Source: CAZSTA01 sp964609495 [NCBI: uncultured bacterium] (GTDB lineage Bacteria > CAZSTA01). From it: a stretch of DNA of 13,798 bases. Shown one piece after another: positions 6,971 to 13,798 of this stretch. Positions within the stretch are counted from its first letter, which is position 1, and the number at the start of each line of letters is the position of its first letter. The stretch lies in assembly GCA_964609495.1 (NCBI GenBank), contig CAZSTA010000091.1:1-13798 (forward strand), written 5' to 3'. Below the pieces are notes generated by a model. It saw only the letters and a list, made by a program, of their open reading frames with translations, was not told the DNA's origin and made no database searches. Position numbers and translations under genes: made by a program.

Positions 6971-8665
6971 TTAGAATAATCCTACCGTGCGACCATCCTC
7001 ATCGATATCGACCTTGGTTCCCGCGGGAACTGTGGGTAGTCCGGGCATCGTTCTCATCTCGCCCAGAAGTGGGTAGAGGAAACCTGCTCCCACTGAAGCT
7101 CGGACATCGCGGATCGGGATTCGGTAGCCACGAGGCCTGCCTTTAATTTTCGGATCGTGGCTTAGCGAGAGATGAGTCTTAGCCATACATATCGGTAGCT
7201 TATCGAAACCAAGCTTGGTGTAGAGCCTGATCTTCCTATTAGCTAAGGTTTCATAATCGACTCCATCAGCCCCGTAGATCTTGGTAGCGATGATCTCGAT
7301 CTTCTCCTTGATCGGGATATCTAGGGGATAGAGGAACTTGAACTCGCTGGGCTTCTCCGCCGCTTTTACCACTGCTTCAGCTAGCTCCTCTCCTCCAGCG
7401 CCACCTTTCGCCCAGACTTCGCTTGGGACTGCATCTTCTGCTCCAGCCTCGATCGCTATCCTTCGGAGCAAATCTACCTCTCTATCAGTATCAGTTGTGA
7501 ACCTATTGATCGCTATTACCACGGGAACCCCGAAGTAAAGTATATTCTCGATCTGCTTGATTAAGTTCTCAGCTCCCTTCTCCAATCCCTCCAGATTCTC
7601 CTTAGTCAGTTCCGGGGGAAGAGGCTTACCAGCCACGACCTTGCCTACTCCCCCATGCATCTTAAGAGCTCTAATCGAGCATACCATCACGACTGCATCA
7701 GGAATCAAGCCACTATAACGACATTTTATGTTCATAAATTTCTCTGCTCCGCAGTCAGCTCCAAAGCCACTCTCCGTCACTACATATTCCCCTAACTTAG
7801 AGGCGACCAAGTCGGCTAAGATAGAGCTATTACCATGGGCGATGTTGGCGAATGGACCAGCATGAACGAAACAGGGAGTATTCTCCAAAGTCTGAAGGAG
7901 GTTAGGCTTTATCGCATCCTTCATAAGAACCGCCATAGCTCCAGCGCACTTAAGATCTTCAGCGGTTACAGCATCTCCATTACGATTAGTTCCAATGACG
8001 ATCCTTCCCAATCTCTCGCGCAGATCGAAGATATCTGTGGTAAGAGCGAGAATAGCCATAACCTCAGAAGCAACAGTGATATCAAATCCTGTCTCCCGGG
8101 GATAGCCATTCTGCCTTCCTCCCAATCCAATTATAATATGGCGAAGAGCTCGGTCACTAACATCGACCACTCGAGGCCAAGTTATGCTTAAAGGCTCGAT
8201 ATTTAATTTGTTACCTTTAAGAATATGGGTGTCGATAAAGGCGGCTAAGAGGTTATGAGCAACTCCTACCGCGTGAGTATCTCCCGTCAAGTGCAGGTTA
8301 AAATCCTCCATAGGAACTACCTGAGAATAACCTCCCCCTGCGGCTCCCCCTTTGATTCCGAAGACCGGACCAAGCGATGGTTGACGGATACAAGTTACGG
8401 TCTCCCTACCTATCCTGTTCATAGCCATGGATAGCCCGATGGTAGTAACGGTCTTCCCTTCGCCTAACGGAGTAGGGGTGATCGCAGTTACATCGATATA
8501 TTTAGCGTTAGGTCTGTCCTTCAATCTCTCCAGCACACTTAGAGAGACCTTCGCTTTATATTTGCCATAAAGTTCCATCTCGTCCTCGAGCAGTCCAAGC
8601 TCTTGGGCGATCTCGGCGATCGGCCTCATTTTAGCTGCCTGGGCAATTTCTAGATCACTCAGCAT
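6971..8665 (-). CDS. fhs: Formate-tetrahydrofolate ligase
   Basis: A 564-residue enzyme that makes 10-formyl-tetrahydrofolate from formate, THF and ATP. It feeds purine synthesis and, in acetogens, the methyl branch of the Wood-Ljungdahl pathway. The N-terminus [14 protein letters not shown], the P-loop [10 protein letters not shown] (about residues 63-72), [26 protein letters not shown] and the C-terminal [10 protein letters not shown]...GLF are all diagnostic, and length matches bacterial forms. Two starts are possible. I use the ATG at 8665, where homologues begin. A GTG at 8677 adds four residues but sits one base after AGGAG, too close for normal initiation; from the ATG the same AGGAG is 13 bases away. 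It lies 92 bases after the corrinoid protein gene, with a hairpin between them, and is followed by a strong terminator. Confidence 0.96.
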   Translation of the reverse strand: MLSDLEIAQAAKMRPIAEIAQELGLLEDEMELYGKYKAKVSLSVLERLKDRPNAKYIDVTAITPTPLGEGKTVTTIGLSMAMNRIGRETVTCIRQPSLGPVFGIKGGAAGGGYSQVVPMEDFNLHLTGDTHAVGVAHNLLAAFIDTHILKGNKLNIEPLSITWPRVVDVSDRALRHIIIGLGGRQNGYPRETGFDITVASEVMAILALTTDIFDLRERLGRIVIGTNRNGDAVTAEDLKCAGAMAVLMKDAIKPNLLQTLENTPCFVHAGPFANIAHGNSSILADLVASKLGEYVVTESGFGADCGAEKFMNIKCRYSGLIPDAVVMVCSIRALKMHGGVGKVVAGKPLPPELTKENLEGLEKGAENLIKQIENILYFGVPVVIAINRFTTDTDREVDLLRRIAIEAGAEDAVPSEVWAKGGAGGEELAEAVVKAAEKPSEFKFLYPLDIPIKEKIEIIATKIYGADGVDYETLANRKIRLYTKLGFDKLPICMAKTHLSLSHDPKIKGRPRGYRIPIRDVRASVGAGFLYPLLGEMRTMPGLPTVPAGTKVDIDEDGRTVGLF

Positions 8666-8715
8666 TCCTATGATCACTCCTTTTCTATCTAACTGAGATG
8701 TGAATTAAAATTTAT

Positions 8716-8744
8716 GGCTGTCAGCAGAGATGAAACTGACAGCC
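8716..8744 (-). terminator. Hairpin between corrinoid protein gene and fhs (attenuator or processing site)
   Basis: GGCTGTCAG (8744-8736 read on the minus strand) pairs perfectly with CTGACAGCC (8724-8716) around an 11-base loop, followed by ATAAATTTTAAT. The tail has only a short T run, so partial termination or 3'-end protection of the corrinoid mRNA is more likely than full termination. It would allow different levels of corrinoid protein and fhs from one transcript. Confidence 0.5.
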
Positions 8745-8757
8745 ACTCAGCTTTAAT

Positions 8758-9396
8758 TTAACTTATTCCCAAAAGCTCCTTAGCCTTATCAACTGCCGAA
8801 GCGGCGTCAGGAGCATAACCATCAGCACCGATCTCATCAGCATAGCTTTGAGTAACAGGAGCACCACCGATCATAGCCTTGACCTGATCACGCACTCCCC
8901 CAGCCTCCATAGCCTTCAGGATATCCTTCATCGAGATCATAGTGGTGGTAAGCAGAGCGGACATCGCTATGACATCAGGTTTTTGATTCTTGATGGCATC
9001 AATGAACTTATCAGGAGATACATCTACTCCGAGATCGACGACCTCAAAGCCAGCACCCTCCATCATCATCGCCACTAGGTTCTTTCCAATGTCATGGAGG
9101 TCTCCCTTAACGGTTCCAATAGCAACCTTTCCGGCTGGCTCCGCTCCAGTCTCAGCGAGAACGGGCTTTAAGAGATCCATTCCTGCGTGCATCGCTCGAG
9201 CCGCGATTAGCACCTCAGGAACGTAAAACTCGTTCTTTTTGAACTTCTCTCCTACCACATTCATTCCCGCGATAAGTCCTTCGTTTAGGATCTCCTGAGG
9301 ATCTATCCTCTCATCGAGAGCTTGTTGAGTTAATTCCTTAACCTTCGCCGCCTTTCCATTGATTAGATTTTCGGCAAGCGCCTTTAGATCTGCCAT
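8758..9396 (-). CDS. Corrinoid protein of methyltransferase systems (MtaC/MtbC/MttC type)
   Basis: A 212-residue cobalamin-binding protein. Residues 1-85 form the helical cap domain (MtaC/MetH N-terminal type). The rest is the Rossmann-like B12 domain with the base-off motif GDLHDIGKN: Asp99, His101 (the lower cobalt ligand) and Gly104. Ser146 in MSALLTTTM and the glycine-rich IGGAPV follow, as in the family. Such proteins carry a methyl group from a substrate-specific methyltransferase to a second one acting on THF or coenzyme M. Length is normal and the protein appears complete. The ATG has AGGAGGG upstream. No methyltransferase gene is adjacent, which is unusual. The cognate donor (methanol, methylamines, glycine betaine, methoxy-aromatics) cannot be told. 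The fhs neighbour suggests THF as the acceptor side. Confidence 0.93.
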   Translation of the reverse strand: MADLKALAENLINGKAAKVKELTQQALDERIDPQEILNEGLIAGMNVVGEKFKKNEFYVPEVLIAARAMHAGMDLLKPVLAETGAEPAGKVAIGTVKGDLHDIGKNLVAMMMEGAGFEVVDLGVDVSPDKFIDAIKNQKPDVIAMSALLTTTMISMKDILKAMEAGGVRDQVKAMIGGAPVTQSYADEIGADGYAPDAASAVDKAKELLGIS

Positions 9397-9498
9397 TTAG
9401 GTTTAACCCTCCTTTTTATTATATTATTTACCAGATAAATGAGAACGCATTTTGGGACCGCAATATCCCCAAGATATGGTTAATCCTCAAAATACATA

Positions 9499-10302
9499 TC
9501 ACCTTTTCTTCGACTCCATAACCTCATATTTATCTTTAAGATCTAATAGTATCTTCTTGCTATCCCTTATACTATCTTGTCCAGCCATCTCAAAGACGAT
9601 ATATTTATCGTATCCTATTTCCACCAGCTTATTTACGAACCCCTCTATATCGATCGTCCCCTCAGCTAAGGAGAGATGATCGTCCTTCTCCCCATAGTTA
9701 TTGTGCATATGAATACTAATCAGCCTATCTTTTATCACCTCTAAGCAGGGGATCACCTGATCAGGAGCAGCAATATGTAGATGCCCAATATCAAGCAACA
9801 TCCAGCAGTTATCCTCATTGAGCTTATCCAATAACCCGATTATATCCTCTGCTAACTCCTCATAAGTATTCTCCACGGCGATATTAACTCCGCTTTCTCT
9901 GGCAGATTGGGCACATTCCTTGAGAGATTCAATAAGAAATCTCAAGGGATCTTCCTCATTATATCTTGATCTTTGTCGCATTCCAGTATGTATCACAATG
10001 AAATCTGCTCCGATATCTCTAGTGAAATCGATCGTTTTGATTATCTGCCTCTTGCTCTCATTCCTAATACCAGAATTGCGACTACAAGGAGCTATATCCC
10101 AAAAGGGAGCGTGAACGCTCAGCCTTAGATTGTAGGAGGAGGCGAGTTCCTTAATATACCTCCTTCTCTCCTCGGTGATATCATCTATTTCCATAAGAGA
10201 GTATTCACATATAATCTCTATCAGGTCTAAACCTTCCTCAGATATAGCTTTGAAAGAATCCTCCAGAGTTTTGGCGACCGCCGAGCATGCCCCAATTATC
10301 AT
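9499..10302 (-). CDS. TIM-barrel sugar isomerase/epimerase-like protein (AP endonuclease 2 superfamily)
   Basis: A 267-residue protein of the xylose isomerase-like TIM-barrel superfamily, which includes sugar-phosphate isomerases, epimerases, hydroxypyruvate isomerase and endonuclease IV. Candidate metal ligands are spread as in the family: Glu144 in AVENTYE, Asp171 and His174 in LLDIGHLH, His198 or His200 in SIHMHNN, and Glu238 in VFEM. His64 (SVHAPF) and His105 (VIHTG) line the pocket. The GEKDDHLSLAEGTID segment (about 204-218) is typical of the epimerase members. Endonuclease IV is unlikely because the extra metal-binding histidine pattern of that enzyme is not seen. The ATG has AAGGAG 9 bases upstream. 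It is the first gene after the promoter at 10394-10422 and is probably co-transcribed with the corrinoid gene, 102 bases downstream. The substrate is unknown. Confidence 0.82.
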   Translation of the reverse strand: MIIGACSAVAKTLEDSFKAISEEGLDLIEIICEYSLMEIDDITEERRRYIKELASSYNLRLSVHAPFWDIAPCSRNSGIRNESKRQIIKTIDFTRDIGADFIVIHTGMRQRSRYNEEDPLRFLIESLKECAQSARESGVNIAVENTYEELAEDIIGLLDKLNEDNCWMLLDIGHLHIAAPDQVIPCLEVIKDRLISIHMHNNYGEKDDHLSLAEGTIDIEGFVNKLVEIGYDKYIVFEMAGQDSIRDSKKILLDLKDKYEVMESKKR

Positions 10303-10330
10303 CGATTATTTCTCCTTTCTTTAATAATAC

Positions 10331-10357
10331 ATAAGCCAGGCTCAACACCTGACTTAT
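10331..10357 (-). other. Hairpin in the leader of the isomerase-like gene
   Basis: ATAAGTCAGG (10357-10348 on the minus strand) pairs with CCTGGCTTAT (10340-10331) around a 7-base loop, with one G-U pair. It lies between the promoter at 10394-10422 and the start codon. It could be a leader structure, a weak terminator for the preceding regulator gene (the tail is only GTATTATT), or a DNA operator. Confidence 0.45.
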
Positions 10358-10393
10358 TCAGCTCTCTAAACAAATATCTTGGAGTTAGATGTA

Positions 10394-10422
10394 ATCATAT
10401 CACAATAGATATGTTGTGTCTA
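10394..10422 (-). promoter_or_regulatory. Promoter of the isomerase-corrinoid-fhs group, overlapped by inverted repeats
   Basis: On the minus strand TAGACA (10422-10417) and TATGAT (10399-10394) each match consensus at five of six bases with a 17-base spacer. A start near 10387 gives a leader of about 85 bases. Two interleaved inverted repeats cover the core: CATATC (10396-10401) with GATATG (10408-10413), and CACAA (10401-10405) with TTGTG (10414-10418). They could bind a regulator; the AraC-type gene ends only 17 bases upstream. Confidence 0.6.
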
Positions 10423-10438
10423 TAACGATATTGCTTTT

Positions 10439-11197
10439 TTAGGTAATATATTGCGATAACATAGAAAAAGTCTCATCATTTAAGTAGCAGACTCCCACAC
10501 TCTCATTCTTCCTCCCCTTATACGCTCTTCGATATTGGCTCGGAGTTAGGCCCTCCCTCTTCTTAAATACCTTGGTAAAGTAACTCTGATCGCTATATCC
10601 TACATCGAAGGCGATTTGCGTTAATTTGCGTTCTGTGTTTCTTAGGAGGTTTTTAGCCACCTCGATCCTCACCCTGGTGAGATAGTCTATGAAGGTCATT
10701 CCCAATTCCTCTTTAATGAGATGGCTGAAGTAGTAGGGTGAAAGGTCGATCACCTCCGCAACTTCCTCTAAAGTTAGCTTCTCTGAGTAGTGATCTGCTA
10801 TATACTTCAAAGCCTCCTTAATCACCTGGCGACTCTCCCTATGCCTCGTTCTATAAACGCTGGAAATGAAACTCTCCATAACCTTGACGATCCAAGCGCA
10901 CAGTTCCTCTTCGTCCCCTATATGAGCTAGCTCTTGGATATACTCATAGTTCATCCCCAACAGTTCCTCTAAGCTAGCTCCTCCTTCCACCGCGGCTCGG
11001 GAGAGGATCACTGATAGTTCTAATAAGCGCGCCTTTAGGACATCGGGTTCCCCATCGGGGCTGAGGAGAACGGAACCAAGCAACTCATTTAATATCTGCC
11101 TAGCTCCTGCCTTATCGCCTAACCTGACCCTCTCAATAAGCTTCTTCTCCTTCTCCAAGGGATATATATTACATAAACGACTTCTCTTGTCAGACAT
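10439..11197 (-). CDS. AraC-family regulator, PocR-type C-terminal half without sensor domain
   Basis: A 252-residue transcription factor. Residues 125-228 form the AraC DNA-binding domain with two helix-turn-helix motifs, about 142-161 (TLEEVAEVIDLSPYYFSHL) and 192-211 (LTQIAFDVGYSDQSYFTKV). Residues 12-120 (YPLEKEKKLIERVRLGD, then KARLLELSVILSRAAVEGGA) resemble the helical linker found in PocR-type activators between the ligand-binding domain and the AraC domain. The PocR sensor domain itself, normally in front of this part, is absent: the protein begins just before the linker. The gene starts 2 bases after the lysA stop and its ribosome site GAGGAG lies inside the lysA end, so translation is probably coupled. 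It sits just upstream of the promoter of the isomerase/corrinoid group, its most likely target. Confidence 0.85.
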   Translation of the reverse strand: MSDKRSRLCNIYPLEKEKKLIERVRLGDKAGARQILNELLGSVLLSPDGEPDVLKARLLELSVILSRAAVEGGASLEELLGMNYEYIQELAHIGDEEELCAWIVKVMESFISSVYRTRHRESRQVIKEALKYIADHYSEKLTLEEVAEVIDLSPYYFSHLIKEELGMTFIDYLTRVRIEVAKNLLRNTERKLTQIAFDVGYSDQSYFTKVFKKREGLTPSQYRRAYKGRKNESVGVCYLNDETFSMLSQYIT

Positions 11198-11199
11198 AG

Positions 11200-12471
11200 C
11201 TATCTCTCCTCGAATAGGCTAGGTGGGATCTCCTCCCCAGCGATGAGATCGGTCATCGTCTCTCTAGCTCGAACTATATCGATATCTCCGTCGATTATCA
11301 TCACCTCGGCTGGACGAGGATGGGCATTGTAATTAGAAGCCATAGAGAAGCCATAAGCTCCAGCGTTTAATATCGCTAGATAATCATTGGGTCTAGGAAG
11401 GGGAAGCTCCCTATCCTGGGCTAAGAAATCACCAGATTCACAGATAGGACCTACTATCTCTACCTTCTCTACCTTGGAGTCCTCTCTCTTAGTCACTGGC
11501 AATATCTTATGATAAGCCTGGTAAAGAGCAGGCCTGATCAAAGCGTTCATTCCTACATTTAGCACAACGAACGTCTTCACCTCAGTTCGCTTTACATATA
11601 GGACTTCGGCGACTAGAATCCCCATCTCACCTACGATATATCTCCCAGGTTCGAATATGGGGCGACAACCCAGCTCTCTTAGGATGGGAAGCATAATGTC
11701 GGCTAGCTTCGAGGGATCGGCTATCTTCTCACCTTTATATTGGATTCCCAAGCCACCTCCTAGATTTATATACTGGATGTCCATCCCCTCCGCCCGGAGA
11801 TCTTTCACCAGATTGCTCATCTTATCTATCGTATCAGCGAAGGGACTCAATTCCATGATCTGAGAACCGATATGACAATGGACTCCCGTTATCTCCAGAT
11901 TATCAAGCTGTTGAACTTTCTTATACTCCTCCACCGCTCTACTTATATCTATCCCAAACTTGCTCTTCTTGAGGGCGGTGGAGATATAGGGATGAGTCCT
12001 AGCATCGATGTTAGGATTGACTCGGAAGGCGATCCTAACCTTTTTACCCAGCCCTTCAGCGATCCTATTCAGCCTTATCGCCTCTTCCCCCGAATCGATA
12101 TTGAACATAAGGATATCAGCTTCGACTCCTGCAGATAGCTCCTCATCGGTCTTACCATTTCCGTTGAATACGATCTTGTTCGGAGGAGTCCCCACCAGCA
12201 GAGCTTTATATAGCTCTCCATAGGAAACTACATCCGCTCCGCCTCCAGCTTGAGTTAAAGCTCGACAAACAGCTAAATTGGAATTAGCTTTATAAGCATA
12301 ACAGATCAAAGGATCGAGTTCGTCAAAAGCCCGATAGAACTCCTGATAGTTGCCAATCAGCTTCTGATGATCGTAGAGAAAAAAGGGAGTCCCAACGATA
12401 TCAGCGATCTCCTTAATCTCAAATCCCTGACAGCATAACTCATTTTCTTCATAAGTTAGGTTATGAGACAT
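11200..12471 (-). CDS. lysA: Diaminopimelate decarboxylase
   Basis: A 423-residue PLP enzyme of the alanine-racemase-fold group that decarboxylates meso-diaminopimelate to L-lysine, the last step of lysine synthesis. Lys61 in CYAYKANSN binds PLP. His200 in VHCHIGSQI, the glycine run LGGGLG (237-242), EPGRYIVG (274-281), CESGD (344-348) with the active-site Cys-Glu supplied across the dimer, and Tyr373 in NAGAYGFSMAS are all present. Length is normal. The ATG is preceded by AAGGAG 10 bases upstream. No other lysine genes are in the window. It pairs with an AraC-type regulator in a coupled two-gene unit, an unusual partner for lysA. The PLP-fold decarboxylase could instead act on a related diamino acid, but the motif set favours DAP. 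Confidence 0.94.
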   Translation of the reverse strand: MSHNLTYEENELCCQGFEIKEIADIVGTPFFLYDHQKLIGNYQEFYRAFDELDPLICYAYKANSNLAVCRALTQAGGGADVVSYGELYKALLVGTPPNKIVFNGNGKTDEELSAGVEADILMFNIDSGEEAIRLNRIAEGLGKKVRIAFRVNPNIDARTHPYISTALKKSKFGIDISRAVEEYKKVQQLDNLEITGVHCHIGSQIMELSPFADTIDKMSNLVKDLRAEGMDIQYINLGGGLGIQYKGEKIADPSKLADIMLPILRELGCRPIFEPGRYIVGEMGILVAEVLYVKRTEVKTFVVLNVGMNALIRPALYQAYHKILPVTKREDSKVEKVEIVGPICESGDFLAQDRELPLPRPNDYLAILNAGAYGFSMASNYNAHPRPAEVMIIDGDIDIVRARETMTDLIAGEEIPPSLFEER

Positions 12472-12499
12472 CTATCTGCGCTCCTTCTCTCGAATAAAA

Positions 12500-12589
12500 T
12501 TATTCACCCACATGCTGATATACCTTACCATTGCTGATCTTACTTTCGGTGATCAAGCGAAGATAGTCTTCGATCTATCTCCCATTCAT
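12500..12589 (-). other. Small ORF with internal TAG in the lysA leader
   Basis: An ATG at 12589 follows a strong AGGAGG (12602-12597) at 7 bases. The frame reads MNGR, then TAG (12577-12575), then 24 sense codons (IEDYLRLITESKISNGKVYQ, then HVGE) to a TAA at 12502-12500. It could be a leader peptide of four residues, a remnant of a broken gene, or chance. TAG serves as the ordinary stop of two genes in this window. CGAAGA/TCTTCG (12558-12563 with 12567-12572) forms a small hairpin inside it. Confidence 0.25.
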
Positions 12590-12604
12590 CTTACTGCCTC
12601 CTAG

Positions 12605-12650
12605 ACATAATAAGTTGGTTAAAGGGCAAGGTATTCCCTCGCCCTCCAAC
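12605..12650 (-). terminator. Intrinsic terminator after the Ig-like gene
   Basis: On the minus strand GTTGG-AGGGC (12650-12641) is contiguous and pairs with GCCCT (12627-12623) and CCAAC (12618-12614). The right arm carries a 4-base bulge and the apex adds a few inner pairs. The tail reads TTATTATG. It starts 10 bases after the stop of the Ig-like gene and separates it from lysA. No convincing promoter was found between it and lysA, so some read-through may be needed. Confidence 0.6.
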
Positions 12651-12659
12651 TCCTCTTGA

Positions 12660-12962
12660 TTAGTAGGTTACGGTGAAAGGAACGACGACTTCTTTGCCCT
12701 TGTTACCTTCAGTATCCTTGGCAAAGAAAGTGAGATTGTATGTCCCTGCTGGAGCATTATAGGGCACATCTCTCTCCAGCTTATAGACATTCTCTCCAGC
12801 GGATTGAAGTACATCCCACATTCCATACTCCTTAACCACGAAGTTAACGGACTTCGCCTCTCCTACTACGTTGCTCAACTTGACGGTTACAGTTAAAGTC
12901 GCGCCCGGTCTAGCGCTTGGGGGATCGATGGTGGCTTCAATATCATAAGAGAATTCCGCCAT
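12660..12962 (-). CDS. Single-domain Ig-like fold protein, function unknown
   Basis: A 100-residue protein that I do not recognise as a named family. Its composition and pattern (TLTVTVKLSN, SVNFVVKEYG, YNLTFFAKDTEGN, VVVPFTVTY) suggest a seven-strand beta-sandwich of the bacterial Ig-like/CARDB kind, and it fits one whole domain. There is no signal peptide, membrane segment or cysteine, so it would stay in the cytosol as a free domain, unlike most Ig-like domains, which sit in secreted proteins. I chose the ATG at 12962, 11 bases after AGGAGG. A GTG at 12974 overlaps that ribosome site and cannot be the main start. It lies 50 bases after the hydrolase gene and is followed by a terminator, so it probably ends that transcript. 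Confidence 0.8.
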   Translation of the reverse strand: MAEFSYDIEATIDPPSARPGATLTVTVKLSNVVGEAKSVNFVVKEYGMWDVLQSAGENVYKLERDVPYNAPAGTYNLTFFAKDTEGNKGKEVVVPFTVTY

Positions 12963-13012
12963 AAAGTTATTCACCTCCTCAATAATTATGATAACTTACT
13001 TATCTAACCCCT

Positions 13013-13795
13013 TTAAGCATTCCTCAAGAGCCATTCTCTAGTCTTCCTTATCAGATCGAGCATAATACCTCTCTCGGTGAAGGTGTGATCTCCTCCTTTG
13101 ATGATATAAAGCTCGTTATTCTCATTCAAATCCTTAATGATCTCATAACCAGCCTTGCTAACATCCAGGGGAACTGACTCATCACTATCTCCATGAACGA
13201 TCAAAATTGGAGTTTTGATCTTATTCATAACCTCTGTTGGAACATTGTTATCTATATCATCGAGGAAGCCCTTCTTTAGATACCATCCTTTTCCGACTTG
13301 GATTGACTCTCCCGCAAGCAATTTCTTATTTTGCCCCTCATCAACTCCAGCCCTGAAACGTTCCTCCAGAGGTGTTAAAGCTGCGGAATAGAGAACGGCA
13401 TACTTAACTCTAGGATCAGATGCGGTTACACAGGCAGCTACTCTTCCTCCCATGCTCAAGCCAAGAATCCCTATTCTATTCTTATCTACTCCCTCTTGTG
13501 CTTCCAGAAAGTCGAGAGCTTTTATCGCATCGCTTATCTCTCCCGATACGGTCATATCCTCGAAGTTCCCTTCGCTATCTCCTGATCCTCTAAAGTCAAT
13601 GCGAAGAGCGATAAATCCCGCTGAACACAGATCTCTAGCTACATGCACAAAGAGACGATGATCCTCTACTTTGTTTCCCGTGAAACCATGACACATAAGT
13701 ATTGCAGGAGCTAATTTACCTCCCTCCAACTTTGGTTTATGCAACATCCCTACTATCTGCTGTCCTTCATTTTGAAAGGTTACAGGGAGCTCCAT
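13013..13795 (-). CDS. Alpha/beta hydrolase, feruloyl/cinnamoyl esterase-like
   Basis: A 260-residue serine hydrolase. The oxyanion segment LMCHGFTGNK (about 33-42) matches bacterial cinnamoyl/feruloyl esterases of the Est1E type. The nucleophile Ser114 lies in GLSMGG, the acid is Asp205 in HGDSDESVP and the base is His237 in GGDHTF. A lid-like insert (about 141-185) follows the nucleophile strand. There is no signal peptide, so the enzyme is cytosolic. The start MELPVTFQNE is natural for the family and the protein appears complete, but its ATG is 3 bases from the window edge, so the ribosome site and any earlier start cannot be checked. It could remove acyl groups from imported plant-derived oligosaccharides; that is an inference, and related hydrolases have varied substrates. 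Confidence 0.85.
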   Translation of the reverse strand: MELPVTFQNEGQQIVGMLHKPKLEGGKLAPAILMCHGFTGNKVEDHRLFVHVARDLCSAGFIALRIDFRGSGDSEGNFEDMTVSGEISDAIKALDFLEAQEGVDKNRIGILGLSMGGRVAACVTASDPRVKYAVLYSAALTPLEERFRAGVDEGQNKKLLAGESIQVGKGWYLKKGFLDDIDNNVPTEVMNKIKTPILIVHGDSDESVPLDVSKAGYEIIKDLNENNELYIIKGGDHTFTERGIMLDLIRKTREWLLRNA

Positions 13796-13798
13796 AAT

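Noticed and set aside
7835-8191. 118-codon plus-strand ORF inside fhs
   Set aside because: Antisense shadow of conserved FTHFS codons, without family resemblance.
8675-8677. GTG as the start of fhs
   Set aside because: It is one base after AGGAG, too close, and homologues begin at the following ATG; kept only as an alternative.
9397-9498. Possible small gene or promoter between the isomerase-like and corrinoid genes
   Set aside because: The only open frame has no ribosome site; a TATAAT at 9423-9418 (minus) has no acceptable -35, so co-transcription is simpler.
12472-12604. Lysine riboswitch upstream of lysA
   Set aside because: The leader is about 130 bases and I could not find the multi-helix lysine-box core; only a small 6-bp hairpin is clear.
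12972-12974. GTG as the start of the Ig-like gene
   Set aside because: It overlaps the AGGAGG ribosome site that serves the ATG at 12962.

Overview
The window looks like chromosome of an anaerobic bacterium, probably an uncultivated lineage; I cannot assign a phylum from sequence alone. It has bacterial sigma-70-type promoters, strong AGGAGG ribosome sites, some TTG starts and a moderate GC content. The one-carbon genes (formate-tetrahydrofolate ligase, a corrinoid protein and an HdrA-like iron-sulfur flavoprotein) point to an anaerobe with folate- and corrinoid-based C1 chemistry. There are twelve clear genes, eleven of them on the minus strand. No phage, insertion sequence, CRISPR array, tRNA or rRNA was seen.

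Left region (1-5580): a tight minus-strand operon runs nucleoside phosphorylase, GH38 alpha-mannosidase-like glycosidase, aldo/keto reductase, and ends at a probable terminator near 66-90. Divergent from it is queH (epoxyqueuosine reductase), driven by a perfect-consensus promoter. Two copies of a GC-rich hairpin repeat lie downstream of the aldo/keto reductase and of queH. They are inverted relative to each other, so each has the same orientation relative to its upstream gene.

Middle region (5581-10302, minus strand): this holds a short HdrA-like FAD/Fe-S protein with its own promoter, then (upstream) formate-tetrahydrofolate ligase with a strong terminator, an MtaC/MtbC-type corrinoid protein, and a TIM-barrel sugar isomerase/epimerase-like protein. 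The corrinoid protein has no methyltransferase partner in the window. A good promoter with nested inverted repeats precedes the isomerase-like gene.

Right region (10439-13798, minus strand): an alpha/beta hydrolase of the feruloyl-esterase-like type, a 100-residue single Ig-like-fold protein followed by a terminator, a leader containing a small ORF interrupted by TAG, lysA, and an AraC-family regulator. The regulator resembles the C-terminal part of PocR-type activators without their sensor domain. It sits next to the promoter of the isomerase/corrinoid/fhs group, so it is a candidate regulator of that group. Most genes belong to ordinary families. The less ordinary points are the grouping of C1 genes with a minimal HdrA and an orphan corrinoid protein, the sensor-less PocR-like regulator, and the altered substrate pocket of the nucleoside phosphorylase.
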